13,177 nt of DNA from DATFES01 sp035457725 (GTDB lineage: Bacteria; Pseudomonadota; Alphaproteobacteria; CACIAM-22H2): assembly GCA_035457725.1 (NCBI GenBank), contig DATIBC010000037.1:1-13177 (forward strand), written 5' to 3'. Below are positions 1 through 7,273 of the stretch, in pieces. The notes under the pieces were generated by a model. It did no database searches, was not told the origin of the DNA, and saw nothing but the letters and a program-made list of their open reading frames with translations. Every line of letters starts with the position of its first letter. Position 1 is the first letter of the stretch. The translations under genes were made by a program, and so were the position numbers.

Positions 1-35
1 GTTAACGGCCGAATATCCCAATCTTTTCAATGCCG

Positions 36-1685
36 TCAGTTGGCCTGTCGGCGCAGGAAAGCAGGGATGTCCAGGAGATCGTCCTCGGCCCGGCCGGGGG
101 CGATTCGATCGGCTGGATCGAGACCACCAAGTCGAGGCTGGGACGGCGTCGGCGGCGCGACGAGCGATTGTACCTGAGGCGCGGTCTGGACCTCCGGATG
201 CGCTGCGGGCTTGGCCGCAGGTGGTGCCGCCGGCCGAGCCGGCGTGGCGGCCGGTTGTGGCTGCCGTGCTCGGCCAGTTCCGGTCACACGTTCGAACAGG
301 CTTGGACCGCGCCCCCGCTCCTTTGCGGCCGGACGCGCGGGTGCCGGACCATTGGCCATCGCCGCCTCGGCGTAAGGATCGCCGGCGGCGCGAGATTGCG
401 GCACTGGCCGCGACATCGTCGGCTGGGCGGGCGCATCCATTGGACGCGGCGCGATGAACGGAGCATCGGCGGCTTCATTTGTATGCCGCTGCGGGTGCGC
501 CGATTCGGGGATGCTCAGCGACGCGGGCGTCGCCTGTGCCGCTTGCGCGATCACGGCTTGTCCATACGTGGCGGTGGGCTGAAGCCCGGGGTGCATCGCG
601 GCATCGACCCTGAGCGCCGCCGCACCCTCGCTACGCGGCGCCGGCTGCACCAGCGGCCGCGCCGGGCGCGACTGCGCCAGGCTGATCACCGTTGGCGGGC
701 GCTCGGAGAGCGCTTGGGCGTCGATGCCGGTCGCCACTACCGAGACCCGCACCCGTCCGGTGAGCCGTTCGTCGAAGGTCGAACCGAAGATGATGTTGGC
801 TTCGGGGTCGACCTCGTCGCGAATCCGGTTCGCCGCCTCGTCGACCTCGAACAGCGTCATATCCGGCCCGCCGGTGATATTGATCAGCACTCCCTTGGCG
901 CCCTTCATCGACACGTCGTCGAGCAACGGGTTCGAGATCGCCTTCTGCGCCGCGTCGAGCGAGCGATTGTCGCCCTCCGCCTCGCCGGTACCCATCATCG
1001 CCTTGCCCATTTCGCTCATCACCGTGCGGATGTCGGCGAAGTCAAGATTGATCAAGCCCGGCATCACCATGAGATCAGTGACGCCGCGGACGCCCGAATA
1101 CAGCACGTCGTCGGCCATTTTGAAGGCATCGGCGAAAGTCGTGCGCTCGTTCGCCACCCGGAACAGGTTCTGGTTCGGGATGATAATGAGCGTATCGACC
1201 ATGTGCTGAAGTTCCTCGATGCCGGCCTCGGCGACGCGCATCCGATGGTGACCTTCGAAATGGAACGGCTTGGTGACCACGCCGACGGTGAGGATGCCCT
1301 GTTCGCGAGCGGCACGCGCCAAGACCGGCGCCGCACCGGTGCCGGTGCCGCCGCCCATTCCGGCGGCGATGAACACCATGTGCGCGCCCGACAGCGCGTC
1401 GAGAAGCTCGTGGATCGCCTCTTCGGCCGCGACGCGGCCGGTGTCGGGCCGCGAGCCGGCGCCGAGCCCTTGGGTCACGCCGAGCCCGAGCTGGATGCGC
1501 CGCTCGGCCAGCGACTGCGAAAGCGCCTGTGCGTCGGTATTGGCGACGACGAACTCGACGCCCTCGAGTTTGGCGCGAATCATGTTGTTGACCGCGTTGC
1601 CGCCGGCGCCGCCGACGCCGAAGACGGTTATGCGGGGCTTCAACTCTTGCGAGCTGTTCCTTGGGATGGAGAGATTGATCGTCAT
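36..1685 (-). CDS. ftsZ: FtsZ, tubulin-like cell division GTPase
   Basis: FtsZ is the GTPase that polymerises into the cytoplasmic division ring. The 549-residue product is much longer than E. coli FtsZ (383). Seen in order: FGVGGAGGNAVNNM (22-35), VANTDAQAL, the tubulin signature GGGTGTG (111-117), the catalytic T7 loop NLDFAD with Asn213, Asp215 and Asp218, and the end of the core at VVATGID (316-322). A low-complexity linker of about 209 residues rich in Ala, Pro, Gln and Arg follows (326-534), then the conserved C-terminal peptide DDLLDIPAFLRRQAN (535-549), which in this family binds FtsA and other partners. The chosen ATG has GGAGG exactly 5 nt upstream; a TTG four codons earlier overlaps that Shine-Dalgarno and was rejected. 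It is the last complete gene of the window, in the usual terminal dcw position. Confidence 0.98.
   Translation of the reverse strand: MTINLSIPRNSSQELKPRITVFGVGGAGGNAVNNMIRAKLEGVEFVVANTDAQALSQSLAERRIQLGLGVTQGLGAGSRPDTGRVAAEEAIHELLDALSGAHMVFIAAGMGGGTGTGAAPVLARAAREQGILTVGVVTKPFHFEGHHRMRVAEAGIEELQHMVDTLIIIPNQNLFRVANERTTFADAFKMADDVLYSGVRGVTDLMVMPGLINLDFADIRTVMSEMGKAMMGTGEAEGDNRSLDAAQKAISNPLLDDVSMKGAKGVLINITGGPDMTLFEVDEAANRIRDEVDPEANIIFGSTFDERLTGRVRVSVVATGIDAQALSERPPTVISLAQSRPARPLVQPAPRSEGAAALRVDAAMHPGLQPTATYGQAVIAQAAQATPASLSIPESAHPQRHTNEAADAPFIAPRPMDAPAQPTMSRPVPQSRAAGDPYAEAAMANGPAPARPAAKERGRGPSLFERVTGTGRARQPQPAATPARPAAPPAAKPAAHPEVQTAPQVQSLVAPPTPSQPRLGGLDPADRIAPGRAEDDLLDIPAFLRRQAN
84..710 (-). other. 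FtsZ intrinsically disordered linker (coding)
   Basis: This stretch encodes residues of about 326-534 of FtsZ, between the GTPase/tubulin core and the C-terminal peptide. It is dominated by Ala, Pro, Gln, Arg and Ser, with several short runs such as PARPAAPPAAKPAAHP and few hydrophobic residues, as expected for a disordered tether. Long linkers are usual in alphaproteobacterial FtsZ; this one sits at the longer end from what I recall. The boundaries are approximate. Confidence 0.8.
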
Positions 1686-1690
1686 GTTGG

Positions 1691-1695
1691 CCTCC
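1691..1695 (-). promoter_or_regulatory. Shine-Dalgarno of ftsZ
   Basis: GGAGG on the minus strand, separated by 5 nt from the ATG at 1685. It is a strong site that fixes the start at MTINLS and rules out the TTG codon four codons earlier, which partly overlaps it. Unlike most genes here, ftsZ is not coupled to an upstream stop codon. Confidence 0.85.
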
Positions 1696-1721
1696 AATTA
1701 TTGGTCGTATCTCGGTTCGAC

Positions 1722-1739
1722 GCCGGCGTTCCGCCCGGC
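1722..1739 (-). other. GC-rich hairpin in the ftsZ leader
   Basis: On the minus strand the RNA reads GCCGGGCGGAACGCCGGC. It can fold as a stem of five G:C pairs continued by two more after a single bulged G, with a GAA loop. No U-run follows, so it does not look like an intrinsic terminator. It lies 37 nt upstream of the ftsZ ATG, far enough not to cover the ribosome binding site; a role in mRNA processing or stability is only a guess. Confidence 0.4.
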
Positions 1740-1768
1740 AACGGGTTAGGGTTGCGAGGTAAGTCGGT

Positions 1769-3061
1769 TCAGAGGTTGTCGCGGATCCACGTTCCGAAGC
1801 GGCCGAACACGCCCGCGATGGCGCCGGCTCCCGATGCGCTTTCGGCGAGAATGGATGCGGTCGGCCGATCGGTTTCGGCATGCGCGCGCATCGCATGCGT
1901 CAACAGTCCAGCGCAGGTCGAAAAGGCGGCCCCGCCTGTTTGGTCGGAAAGTCCGCTGACGCGGATGGGGCGGCCCGCACGCACTTGCTTGTCGAGGACG
2001 AGGCCGGCGAGCTCGCGGGTGCCTTGAAGCTGGCTGGCGCCGCCGGTCAGGACGACGCGCCGGCCGGCGACCTTGTCGAGGCCGCTCGCCTCGATGCGCG
2101 AGCGTACGAGTTCGAATGTCTCCTCGAGCCGCGGCTGGATGATTCCGGTGAGGATCGACTTCGGCACGTGGTTGGCCTGAACGTGATCTTCCTCGCCGAC
2201 CAGCGGCACATCGATGATCTCGCGCGCGTCGGATGGCGAAGCGACGGCGCCGCCATAGAGCGTTTTCATCCGTTCGGCATGGGCAAGCGGCGTCGACAAG
2301 CCGCGAGCGATATCGTTGGTGACGTGATTGCCGCCGATCGGAATGCAATCGGCGTGGATGACGTTTCCATCGAAGAATATGGCGAACGATGTCGTGCCGC
2401 CGCCCATGTCGATGACCGTGACGCCGAGATCCATCTCGTCCTCGACGAGCGTCGCGAGCCCGGCGGCGTAGGGGCTGACAACGAACGATTCGATGTCGAG
2501 CCGGCAGCGTCCGACGACGGTCTCGAGATTTCTCACCGCCCCTGCGCTCGCCGTGACGAGGTGCATGTTGACACCCAGCCGCTCGCCGTACATTCCGCGG
2601 GGATCGCGGATGCCTCGACTGCCATCGATGGTGAAGCCGACCGGAATGGCGTGCAGCAAACGGCGATCATTGTGCGTATGCGCGGCGCGCCCCTGATCGA
2701 CCACGCGGCGCAAGTCGCCATCGCCGATCTCGTGGCCGGCGAGCGACATCTCGACGCCGATCGTGCGCGAGGTCGGCGCGCCTCCCGAGACATTGACGAT
2801 GACGTCATGCAGCGTCTCGCCAGCCATCTGCTCGGCGGCGCTGACCGCGTTGATGATCGACTGCTCGGCCGCCTCCATGTCGACGATCGCGCCGTTGCGC
2901 ACGCCCTTGGACACCTGATGGCCGATGCCGCTGACGCGCGGCGCCGGGGCGGCGAGCGACTGGCCGGGATCGACCCTGGCGACAAAGCAAGCGATCTTGG
3001 TCGACCCGACGTCGAGCGCCGCCACCAGGCCGTTGCGTATGCGTTTCTTGGATTTGCTCAC
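1769..3061 (-). CDS. ftsA: FtsA, actin-like membrane anchor of FtsZ
   Basis: FtsA is the actin-family ATP-binding protein that tethers FtsZ filaments to the inner membrane and recruits later divisome proteins. Counting from the GTG, the 430-residue product shows the phosphate-1 loop ALDVGSTK (15-22), an SHS2/1C region (about 87-168, with VNVSGGAPTSRTIGV and GMYGERLGVNMHLVTA), phosphate-2 IDMGGGTTSFA (217-227), IPIGGNHVTNDIA, the adenosine motif LTGGASQL (338-345), and a C-terminal amphipathic helix GVFGRFGTWIRDNL (417-430), the membrane-targeting sequence. An ATG two codons upstream at 3067 is also possible, but it sits only 2 nt from the Shine-Dalgarno, while the GTG lies about 8 nt away, so the GTG is preferred. 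The two differ by only two residues. It follows ftsQ after 27 nt and precedes ftsZ by 83 nt. Confidence 0.95.
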   Translation of the reverse strand: MSKSKKRIRNGLVAALDVGSTKIACFVARVDPGQSLAAPAPRVSGIGHQVSKGVRNGAIVDMEAAEQSIINAVSAAEQMAGETLHDVIVNVSGGAPTSRTIGVEMSLAGHEIGDGDLRRVVDQGRAAHTHNDRRLLHAIPVGFTIDGSRGIRDPRGMYGERLGVNMHLVTASAGAVRNLETVVGRCRLDIESFVVSPYAAGLATLVEDEMDLGVTVIDMGGGTTSFAIFFDGNVIHADCIPIGGNHVTNDIARGLSTPLAHAERMKTLYGGAVASPSDAREIIDVPLVGEEDHVQANHVPKSILTGIIQPRLEETFELVRSRIEASGLDKVAGRRVVLTGGASQLQGTRELAGLVLDKQVRAGRPIRVSGLSDQTGGAAFSTCAGLLTHAMRAHAETDRPTASILAESASGAGAIAGVFGRFGTWIRDNL

Positions 3062-3067
3062 TAGCAT

Positions 3068-3073
3068 CTCTCC
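3068..3073 (-). promoter_or_regulatory. Shine-Dalgarno of ftsA, favours the GTG start
   Basis: GGAGAG on the minus strand directly abuts an ATG at 3067 and lies 6 nt (8 nt counted from GGAG) from a GTG at 3061. The normal spacing of 5-9 nt favours the GTG, with ATG CTA being untranslated leader. The site lies in the short gap after the ftsQ stop. Confidence 0.6.
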
Positions 3074-3088
3074 ATCGTCGGCGGCGGA

Positions 3089-3952
3089 CTAGGTCGGGCG
3101 TCCGGCGCCGCGCGCGCCCTTGGGCGGCGGCGGCGCCACCTCGCGCACGGTGCGTAGGATCAAGCGATCGGGCAGGCGAAGGTCGACCACCGTGACGTCG
3201 CGTTCGAGCAGGCCGTCCTTGCGCACCAGCTCGGCTAGGCGCACCCACGCCGCGCCGACGTTGGTTTCCGGCAGACGGACGTCGATGCCGTTATCGAGTT
3301 TCAGGTTCCAGCGCCGGCCGCCGACGCGAATCGCCGCGGTGACACGGGTGGCGACGTCGGGCTCGGTTTCGAGTAACGCCACAAGCTGGGCGGCGTGAAT
3401 CGGCGCGTCGGGACCGACGACCTGCGGCAAGTGGGAGAAGCGGCGAACGTCAACGCCGCGAATTTCGACTCCGGCGCGGTCGATCAGTGCCATTCGTCCG
3501 TGGTTTTGCCACAATGCCAGCGGCACGCGCTCGACCACGCGAACGTAAATCGTATCGGGTAACCGCCGCTCGACGTCGGCGCGGCGGATCCACGCTAGCC
3601 GCTCAAGCTCGCCTTTGGCGCGATGCGGATCGAAGGCCATGATCGGCGCGCCATGGCGGATTCCGATTGCGGCAAGAATTTCGGCGGGCGCGGTCTCGCC
3701 GCGTCCTTCGACAAAAACGTCCTTGACCGACAGGCCGAGCTTCGCCGATGCGACGAGCACGCGATCGCCGGCGTCGACCAGAAAATCGTTCGCTGCCGGC
3801 GGCAATCCGGCGCGCCACATATGCGTCGCTGCGGCAACGGCCATGCCGATCACCAGCAACCACGCCGCGACCCGTGCGACACGTGGGATGCGCCATCGCG
3901 CGCCGGTCCGACGGCGGACGAGACGATGCGAGGCGCGCCCGAAACGGCTCAT
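3089..3952 (-). CDS. ftsQ: FtsQ, divisome bitopic membrane protein
   Basis: FtsQ is the single-pass inner-membrane protein that, with FtsB and FtsL, links cytoplasmic ring proteins to septal peptidoglycan synthesis. The 287-residue product has an Arg-rich cytoplasmic tail (about 1-27), one membrane segment (about 28-45, rich in Ala, Val and Leu), a POTRA domain (about 73-142, beginning LGLSVKDVFVEGR and containing the GAPIMAFD and RLPDTIYVRVVERVPLALW segments) and a beta domain ending near the VVDLRLPDRL segment. The tail ends in a short Pro/Gly stretch. FtsQ sequences diverge widely, so the call rests on this architecture together with position between ddl and ftsA. The ATG was chosen because it overlaps the ddl TGA as ATGA and has GGAGG 5 nt upstream; an ATG 51 nt further up lies inside ddl with no such site. 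Confidence 0.95.
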   Translation of the reverse strand: MSRFGRASHRLVRRRTGARWRIPRVARVAAWLLVIGMAVAAATHMWRAGLPPAANDFLVDAGDRVLVASAKLGLSVKDVFVEGRGETAPAEILAAIGIRHGAPIMAFDPHRAKGELERLAWIRRADVERRLPDTIYVRVVERVPLALWQNHGRMALIDRAGVEIRGVDVRRFSHLPQVVGPDAPIHAAQLVALLETEPDVATRVTAAIRVGGRRWNLKLDNGIDVRLPETNVGAAWVRLAELVRKDGLLERDVTVVDLRLPDRLILRTVREVAPPPPKGARGAGRPT

Positions 3953-4890
3953 GACGCCCTCCGCAGACGATCGCAGCTCGCCTGCCCGACCAGCCATTCG
4001 CACAGCGCGCCGAAGGAAATGCCGAGCGCCTTCGCTTGCTCGGGAACGAGCGACAGCGGCGTAAAGCCGGGCTGCGTGTTGATCTCCAGGAAATACAACC
4101 CGTCGGCGCCGGGCCTGCGGTCGTCGAAGCGGAAGTCGCTGCGGCTGATGCCGCGGCAGCCGATCGTGTTGTGCGCCAGCAACGCCAGTCGCATTGCTTC
4201 GTCGAACACCGGCCGCGGCACCGCGGCCGGAATGACGTGCTCGGCGTGGCCCGGCGTGTACTTCTTGGTGTAATCGAAATGGCTGCCGGTGTAGCGGATC
4301 TCGGTGACGGTGAGCGCGCGCTCGCCCATCACGCCGACGGTGAGTTCGCGACCGACGATGTATTCCTCGACCAGCACCATCTCGCTCCGCGGGCCGTCAT
4401 CGCTCGATGGCGCGGCGTTATCGCCATCCATGACGATGCGCACGCCAACCGTCGATCCCTCGTCGACCGGTTTGACGACGTAGGGGCGGGGCAGGGGATC
4501 GCCGCTGGCGAGCTCGGCCCGCCGCATCACGCGGCCCTTCGGCGTGCGCACGCCTACCGTCTCGACGACGCGCTTGGTGGTCGGCTTGTCCATGGCGATC
4601 GCCGAGGCCAGCACGCCCGAATGCGTGTAGGGGATGGCCAGCAGCTCCAGCAATCCCTGCACGCACCCATCCTCGCCGTACCGGCCGTGGAGGGCGTTGA
4701 AAATCACGTCGGGCCGCGGCGAAAGCGCGGCCATCAGCGCGCCGACATCGTTGCCGACATCGAATGGAGCCACATCGTGGCCGGCCGCCAGCAGCGCCTC
4801 GACGATCGCCGCGCCGCTGACCAGCGACACTTCGCGCTCGGCGGAGATGCCGCCCATCAACACGACGATGCGCTTTTTCGCCGGGTTCAT
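3949..4890 (-). CDS. ddl: D-alanine--D-alanine ligase
   Basis: Ddl is the cytoplasmic ATP-grasp ligase that joins two D-alanines, giving the dipeptide used by MurF. The 313-residue product is of DdlB length. Visible are the first-substrate motif GGISAEREVSLVSG (13-26), NALHGRYGEDG with His68, HSGVLASAIAMDK with Ser91, the ATP-binding lysine in VVKP (140), the glycine-rich GSTVGV (145-150), EEY (175-177), the omega-loop FDYTKKYT with Lys210-Tyr211, and the metal-binding SDF with Asp253 and FLEINTQPG with Glu269 and Asn271. The omega-loop tyrosine is that of ordinary D-Ala-D-Ala ligases, with no sign of D-lactate or D-serine specificity. The ATG has GGAG 7 nt upstream inside murB. ATGA overlaps join it to murB and ftsQ. 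Confidence 0.97.
   Translation of the reverse strand: MNPAKKRIVVLMGGISAEREVSLVSGAAIVEALLAAGHDVAPFDVGNDVGALMAALSPRPDVIFNALHGRYGEDGCVQGLLELLAIPYTHSGVLASAIAMDKPTTKRVVETVGVRTPKGRVMRRAELASGDPLPRPYVVKPVDEGSTVGVRIVMDGDNAAPSSDDGPRSEMVLVEEYIVGRELTVGVMGERALTVTEIRYTGSHFDYTKKYTPGHAEHVIPAAVPRPVFDEAMRLALLAHNTIGCRGISRSDFRFDDRRPGADGLYFLEINTQPGFTPLSLVPEQAKALGISFGALCEWLVGQASCDRLRRAS
3958..3962 (-). promoter_or_regulatory. Shine-Dalgarno of ftsQ within ddl
   Basis: GGAGG on the minus strand with a 5-nt spacer to the ATG at 3952. It sits in the last codons of ddl and decides the ftsQ start in favour of the ATG that overlaps the ddl stop, over the ATG 51 nt upstream. Confidence 0.8.
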
Positions 4891-5837
4891 CGCGCATCTC
4901 CGTCGGCGGGGACGCCGATACGCCGGATTTCCCAGCGCAGCTCGACGCCAAACTTGTCCATCACCCGCCGCCGCGCTTCCTCGCCGAGGGCCTCGATGTC
5001 GGCGGCCGAAGCGGCGCCGGTGTTGATGAGAAAATTGCAGTGCATCGGCGAGATCCGCGCGCCGCCGCGCTGCATACCCCGACACCCCGCGGCGTCGATC
5101 AGCTCCCACGCCTTGCGTCCTTGCGCGTGTGGGTCGTCGGGGTTGGCGAATGTTGATCCACCAGTGCGCGTGCGCAGCGGCTGCGTCGATTCGCGCGCGC
5201 GCCGGATCTCGTCGATCCGCCGCTCGATGTCATCGGGCCGCGCCAACTCGCCCTTGAGTTCGGCGGCGATGAAGATCCAGTCCTCCGGCACGCCGCAATA
5301 CCGGTATTCGAAAACCAGCGCGCCGTTAGTGAGGTAATGACGTTCGCCTTTGGCGTCGAGCGCGTCGGCGCCAAGCGTCACGTCTTTCATTTCGCGGCCG
5401 TATGCGCCGGCGTTCATGCGCAGCGCGCCGCCGATCGTGCCGGGAATTCCCGAGAGGAATTCCAGCCCGCCCAATCCCGCCTCGCGCGCCGCCAACGCCA
5501 CGTTAAGGTCGAGCGCTCCGGCGCCGCATTTCAGCAAGTTGCCGTCGCGCGTGATCTCGACGAAGCCGCGGCCGAGCCGAACCACGACGCCCGGCACGCC
5601 GCCATCGCGCACCAGCAGGTTCGAGCCGACGCCGATCATCGTCACCGGCACGTCTGTGGGCTTCTCGGCAAGGAATTGCGCCAGGTCGTCGACGTCCGCC
5701 GGCCGGAACATGACCTCGGCCGGACCGCCGACGCGGAACCACGTGATCGACGCGAGCGGCGCCTTCTCGGTCAAGCGCCCGCGCACCTTCGGCAGCCGGT
5801 CGATGAGCCGGGATTCGATGCGCCGCGCGGCCATCAT
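4887..5837 (-). CDS. murB: MurB, UDP-N-acetylenolpyruvoylglucosamine reductase (type II-like)
   Basis: MurB is the FAD-dependent cytoplasmic reductase that uses NADPH to make UDP-MurNAc from the enolpyruvyl intermediate. The 316-residue product carries the FAD-binding motifs TWFRVGGPA (32-40) and IGVGSNLLVRDGG (68-80), then SGIPGTIGGALRMNAGAYG (129-147), EYR with Arg179, TGGSTFANP with the catalytic serine at 228, and the C-terminal WEIRRIG with Glu303. The short EYR segment and the GGSTFANP context match type II MurB, as in other alphaproteobacteria and Gram-positives, rather than the longer type I enzyme of E. coli. The gene opens with two tandem ATG codons; the first is chosen because it overlaps the murC TGA as ATGA and has GGAGG 6 nt upstream. 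Its TGA overlaps the ddl start by 4 nt. Confidence 0.97.
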   Translation of the reverse strand: MMAARRIESRLIDRLPKVRGRLTEKAPLASITWFRVGGPAEVMFRPADVDDLAQFLAEKPTDVPVTMIGVGSNLLVRDGGVPGVVVRLGRGFVEITRDGNLLKCGAGALDLNVALAAREAGLGGLEFLSGIPGTIGGALRMNAGAYGREMKDVTLGADALDAKGERHYLTNGALVFEYRYCGVPEDWIFIAAELKGELARPDDIERRIDEIRRARESTQPLRTRTGGSTFANPDDPHAQGRKAWELIDAAGCRGMQRGGARISPMHCNFLINTGAASAADIEALGEEARRRVMDKFGVELRWEIRRIGVPADGDAR

Positions 5838-7273
5838 CGCGAGCCTCCCCGCGCGGCCGACGGCGCGGAGCCCACGAACTTCTCGATCTCGGCGGGCAGC
5901 GCGTGAGCCCAGTTGGTTATACTGCCGGCGCCGAGGCAGACGACCATATCGCCCGGCTTCGCAGTGTCGAGGACGAGCGCGGCGAGTTTGGCCGGCTCGG
6001 CGAGCGCGAGCACGCATTTGTGGCCATGCGCGCGCAATCCCTCGACAAGCGCCTCCTTCGAGGCGCCTTCGATCGACGCCTCGCCGGCTGGGTATACGTC
6101 GGCGACGATTACAGCGTCGGCGTCGTTGAAGCAGGTGCAAAACCCCTCGAAAAGATTCTTGAGCCGGGTGTAACGGTGCGGCTGCACCACGGCGACGACG
6201 CCGCCTTTGGTGGCGCTGCGCGCGGCGCGAAGCACGGCCGCGATCTCGACCGGGTGATGGCCGTAATCGTCGATCACGACGATGCCCGCCGCCTCGCCGG
6301 TACGCGTGAAGCGTCGCTTGACGCCTCTAATGGCACCGAGCGCCTTGCGGATCGTCGGCTCGTCGATTCCTATCTCGCGTGCCACCGCGATCGCGGCGAG
6401 TGCGTTCTGCACGTTATGCTCGCCGACCAACGGCAGGTGGAGTTGGCGCAGCCGCGCCACTTCGCCGCTGCGGTCGGAGATGATTGCGTCGAACCGGCCG
6501 CCTGAGGCATCGAGCCGGATGTCGATCGCCCGCACGTCCGCTTGCGGCGAAAACCCATAGGTGACGATCTTGCGCTCGGGAACCTGCGGAATGAGCGCCT
6601 GCACCTCGTGATGATCGATGCACAGCGCCGCGAAACCGTAGAAGGGGATATTGGCGACGAAGGCATGAAAGCCCTGTTTTAGCGATTCGAAGTCCTTCCA
6701 ATAGTCGAGGTGTTCGGGATCGATATTGGTCACCACCGCGATCGTCGCCGGCAGGCGCGTGAAGGTACCGTCGCTCTCGTCGGCCTCGACCACCATCCAG
6801 TCGCCGGCGCCGAGCCGCGCGTTGGTGCCGTACGCATTGATGATGCCGCCATTGATTACCGTCGGATCCATGGCCGCGGCGTCGAGCATGGCCGCCACCA
6901 TCGAGGTCGTCGTCGTCTTGCCGTGCGTGCCGGCCACGGCGACGGACCATTTGAGCCGCATCAGCTCGGCCAACATCTCCGCGCGGCGCACGACCGGAAT
7001 GTGGCGTTGACGCGCCGCCAATACTTCCGGATTGTCGGGCTTGACCGCCGAAGAAATGACCACGACTTGCGCGTTCTCGGCGTTGGCAGCGTGGTGACCG
7101 ATGGCGATGCGGATGCCGAGCTCACGCAAGCGCTTGACGTTGGCGCTTTCGGTGACGTCGCTGCCCTGCACCGAATAGCCCAGGTTGCGCAGGATTTCGG
7201 CGATGCCCGACATGCCGATGCCGCCTATTCCGACGAAGTGCAGGGTTCCGATGCTGAGCGGCAGCGATTTCAT
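5834..7273 (-). CDS. murC: MurC, UDP-MurNAc--L-alanine ligase
   Basis: MurC is the cytoplasmic ATP-dependent ligase that adds L-Ala, the first stem-peptide residue, to UDP-MurNAc. The 479-residue product is of family length. Domains in order: an N-terminal UDP-binding fold with HFVGIGGIGMSGIAE (12-26) and GSDV, the P-loop AGTHGKTTTT (114-123), VEADESDGTF, NIDPEHLDYW, GEHNVQNALAA, and the C-terminal domain with GVKRRF and DDYGHHPVEI. The motifs GxGGxGMSG, GVKRRF and DYGHHP separate MurC from the other Mur ligases. The ATG has GGAG 8 nt upstream, inside the end of murG, and overlaps its TGA by the ATGA arrangement. At the other end its TGA overlaps the first of two tandem ATG codons of murB. 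Confidence 0.97.
   Translation of the reverse strand: MKSLPLSIGTLHFVGIGGIGMSGIAEILRNLGYSVQGSDVTESANVKRLRELGIRIAIGHHAANAENAQVVVISSAVKPDNPEVLAARQRHIPVVRRAEMLAELMRLKWSVAVAGTHGKTTTTSMVAAMLDAAAMDPTVINGGIINAYGTNARLGAGDWMVVEADESDGTFTRLPATIAVVTNIDPEHLDYWKDFESLKQGFHAFVANIPFYGFAALCIDHHEVQALIPQVPERKIVTYGFSPQADVRAIDIRLDASGGRFDAIISDRSGEVARLRQLHLPLVGEHNVQNALAAIAVAREIGIDEPTIRKALGAIRGVKRRFTRTGEAAGIVVIDDYGHHPVEIAAVLRAARSATKGGVVAVVQPHRYTRLKNLFEGFCTCFNDADAVIVADVYPAGEASIEGASKEALVEGLRAHGHKCVLALAEPAKLAALVLDTAKPGDMVVCLGAGSITNWAHALPAEIEKFVGSAPSAARGGSR
5844..5848 (-). promoter_or_regulatory. Shine-Dalgarno of murB within murC
   Basis: GGAGG on the minus strand, 6 nt from the first and 9 nt from the second of two tandem ATG codons. 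The spacing, together with the ATGA overlap with the murC stop, favours the first ATG at 5837. Confidence 0.75.

Larger units (their letters stand above)
1686..1768 (-). promoter_or_regulatory. ftsA-ftsZ spacer, leader of ftsZ
   Basis: This 83-nt gap is the largest non-coding stretch between genes in the window. It holds an 18-nt GC-rich inverted repeat and the ftsZ Shine-Dalgarno. In several bacteria ftsZ has additional promoters near its 5' end, and in Caulobacter the promoter is controlled by CtrA. I looked for a TTAA-N7-TTAA CtrA site and for a well-spaced -35/-10 pair and found no convincing match here, so a promoter is possible but not shown. Confidence 0.35.

Noticed and set aside
1..35. 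GTTAAC at the window edge as a possible CtrA half-site or terminator downstream of ftsZ
   Set aside because: Only one half-site is present, no TTAA-N7-TTAA pair is seen, and no stem followed by a U-run is visible in 35 bases; the next gene is outside the window.
1686..1697. TTG start for ftsZ, four codons upstream
   Set aside because: It overlaps the GGAGG ribosome binding site, which is ideally spaced for the ATG at 1685.
1722..1739. Hairpin before ftsZ as an intrinsic terminator of the upstream operon
   Set aside because: No U-run follows the stem and the stem is short and bulged; it would also separate ftsZ from the operon without a visible promoter to replace it.
30..2027. 665-codon open frame on the plus strand opposite ftsZ and the end of ftsA
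   Set aside because: Its translation is Arg/Gly/His/Asp-rich without any recognisable domain, and it is exactly antisense to two clear genes. GC-rich coding DNA leaves such long stop-free antisense frames.
3953..4003. Longer ftsQ start 17 codons upstream
   Set aside because: It lies inside ddl without a good ribosome binding site, whereas the ATG at 3952 has GGAGG and an ATGA overlap.
4036..5337. 433-codon plus-strand open frame opposite ddl and murB (and similar long plus-strand frames at 1880-3064, 9887-11038 and 6710-7588)
   Set aside because: Low-complexity composition, no family motif, and full overlap with genes supported by catalytic motifs; these are shadows of high GC codon use.
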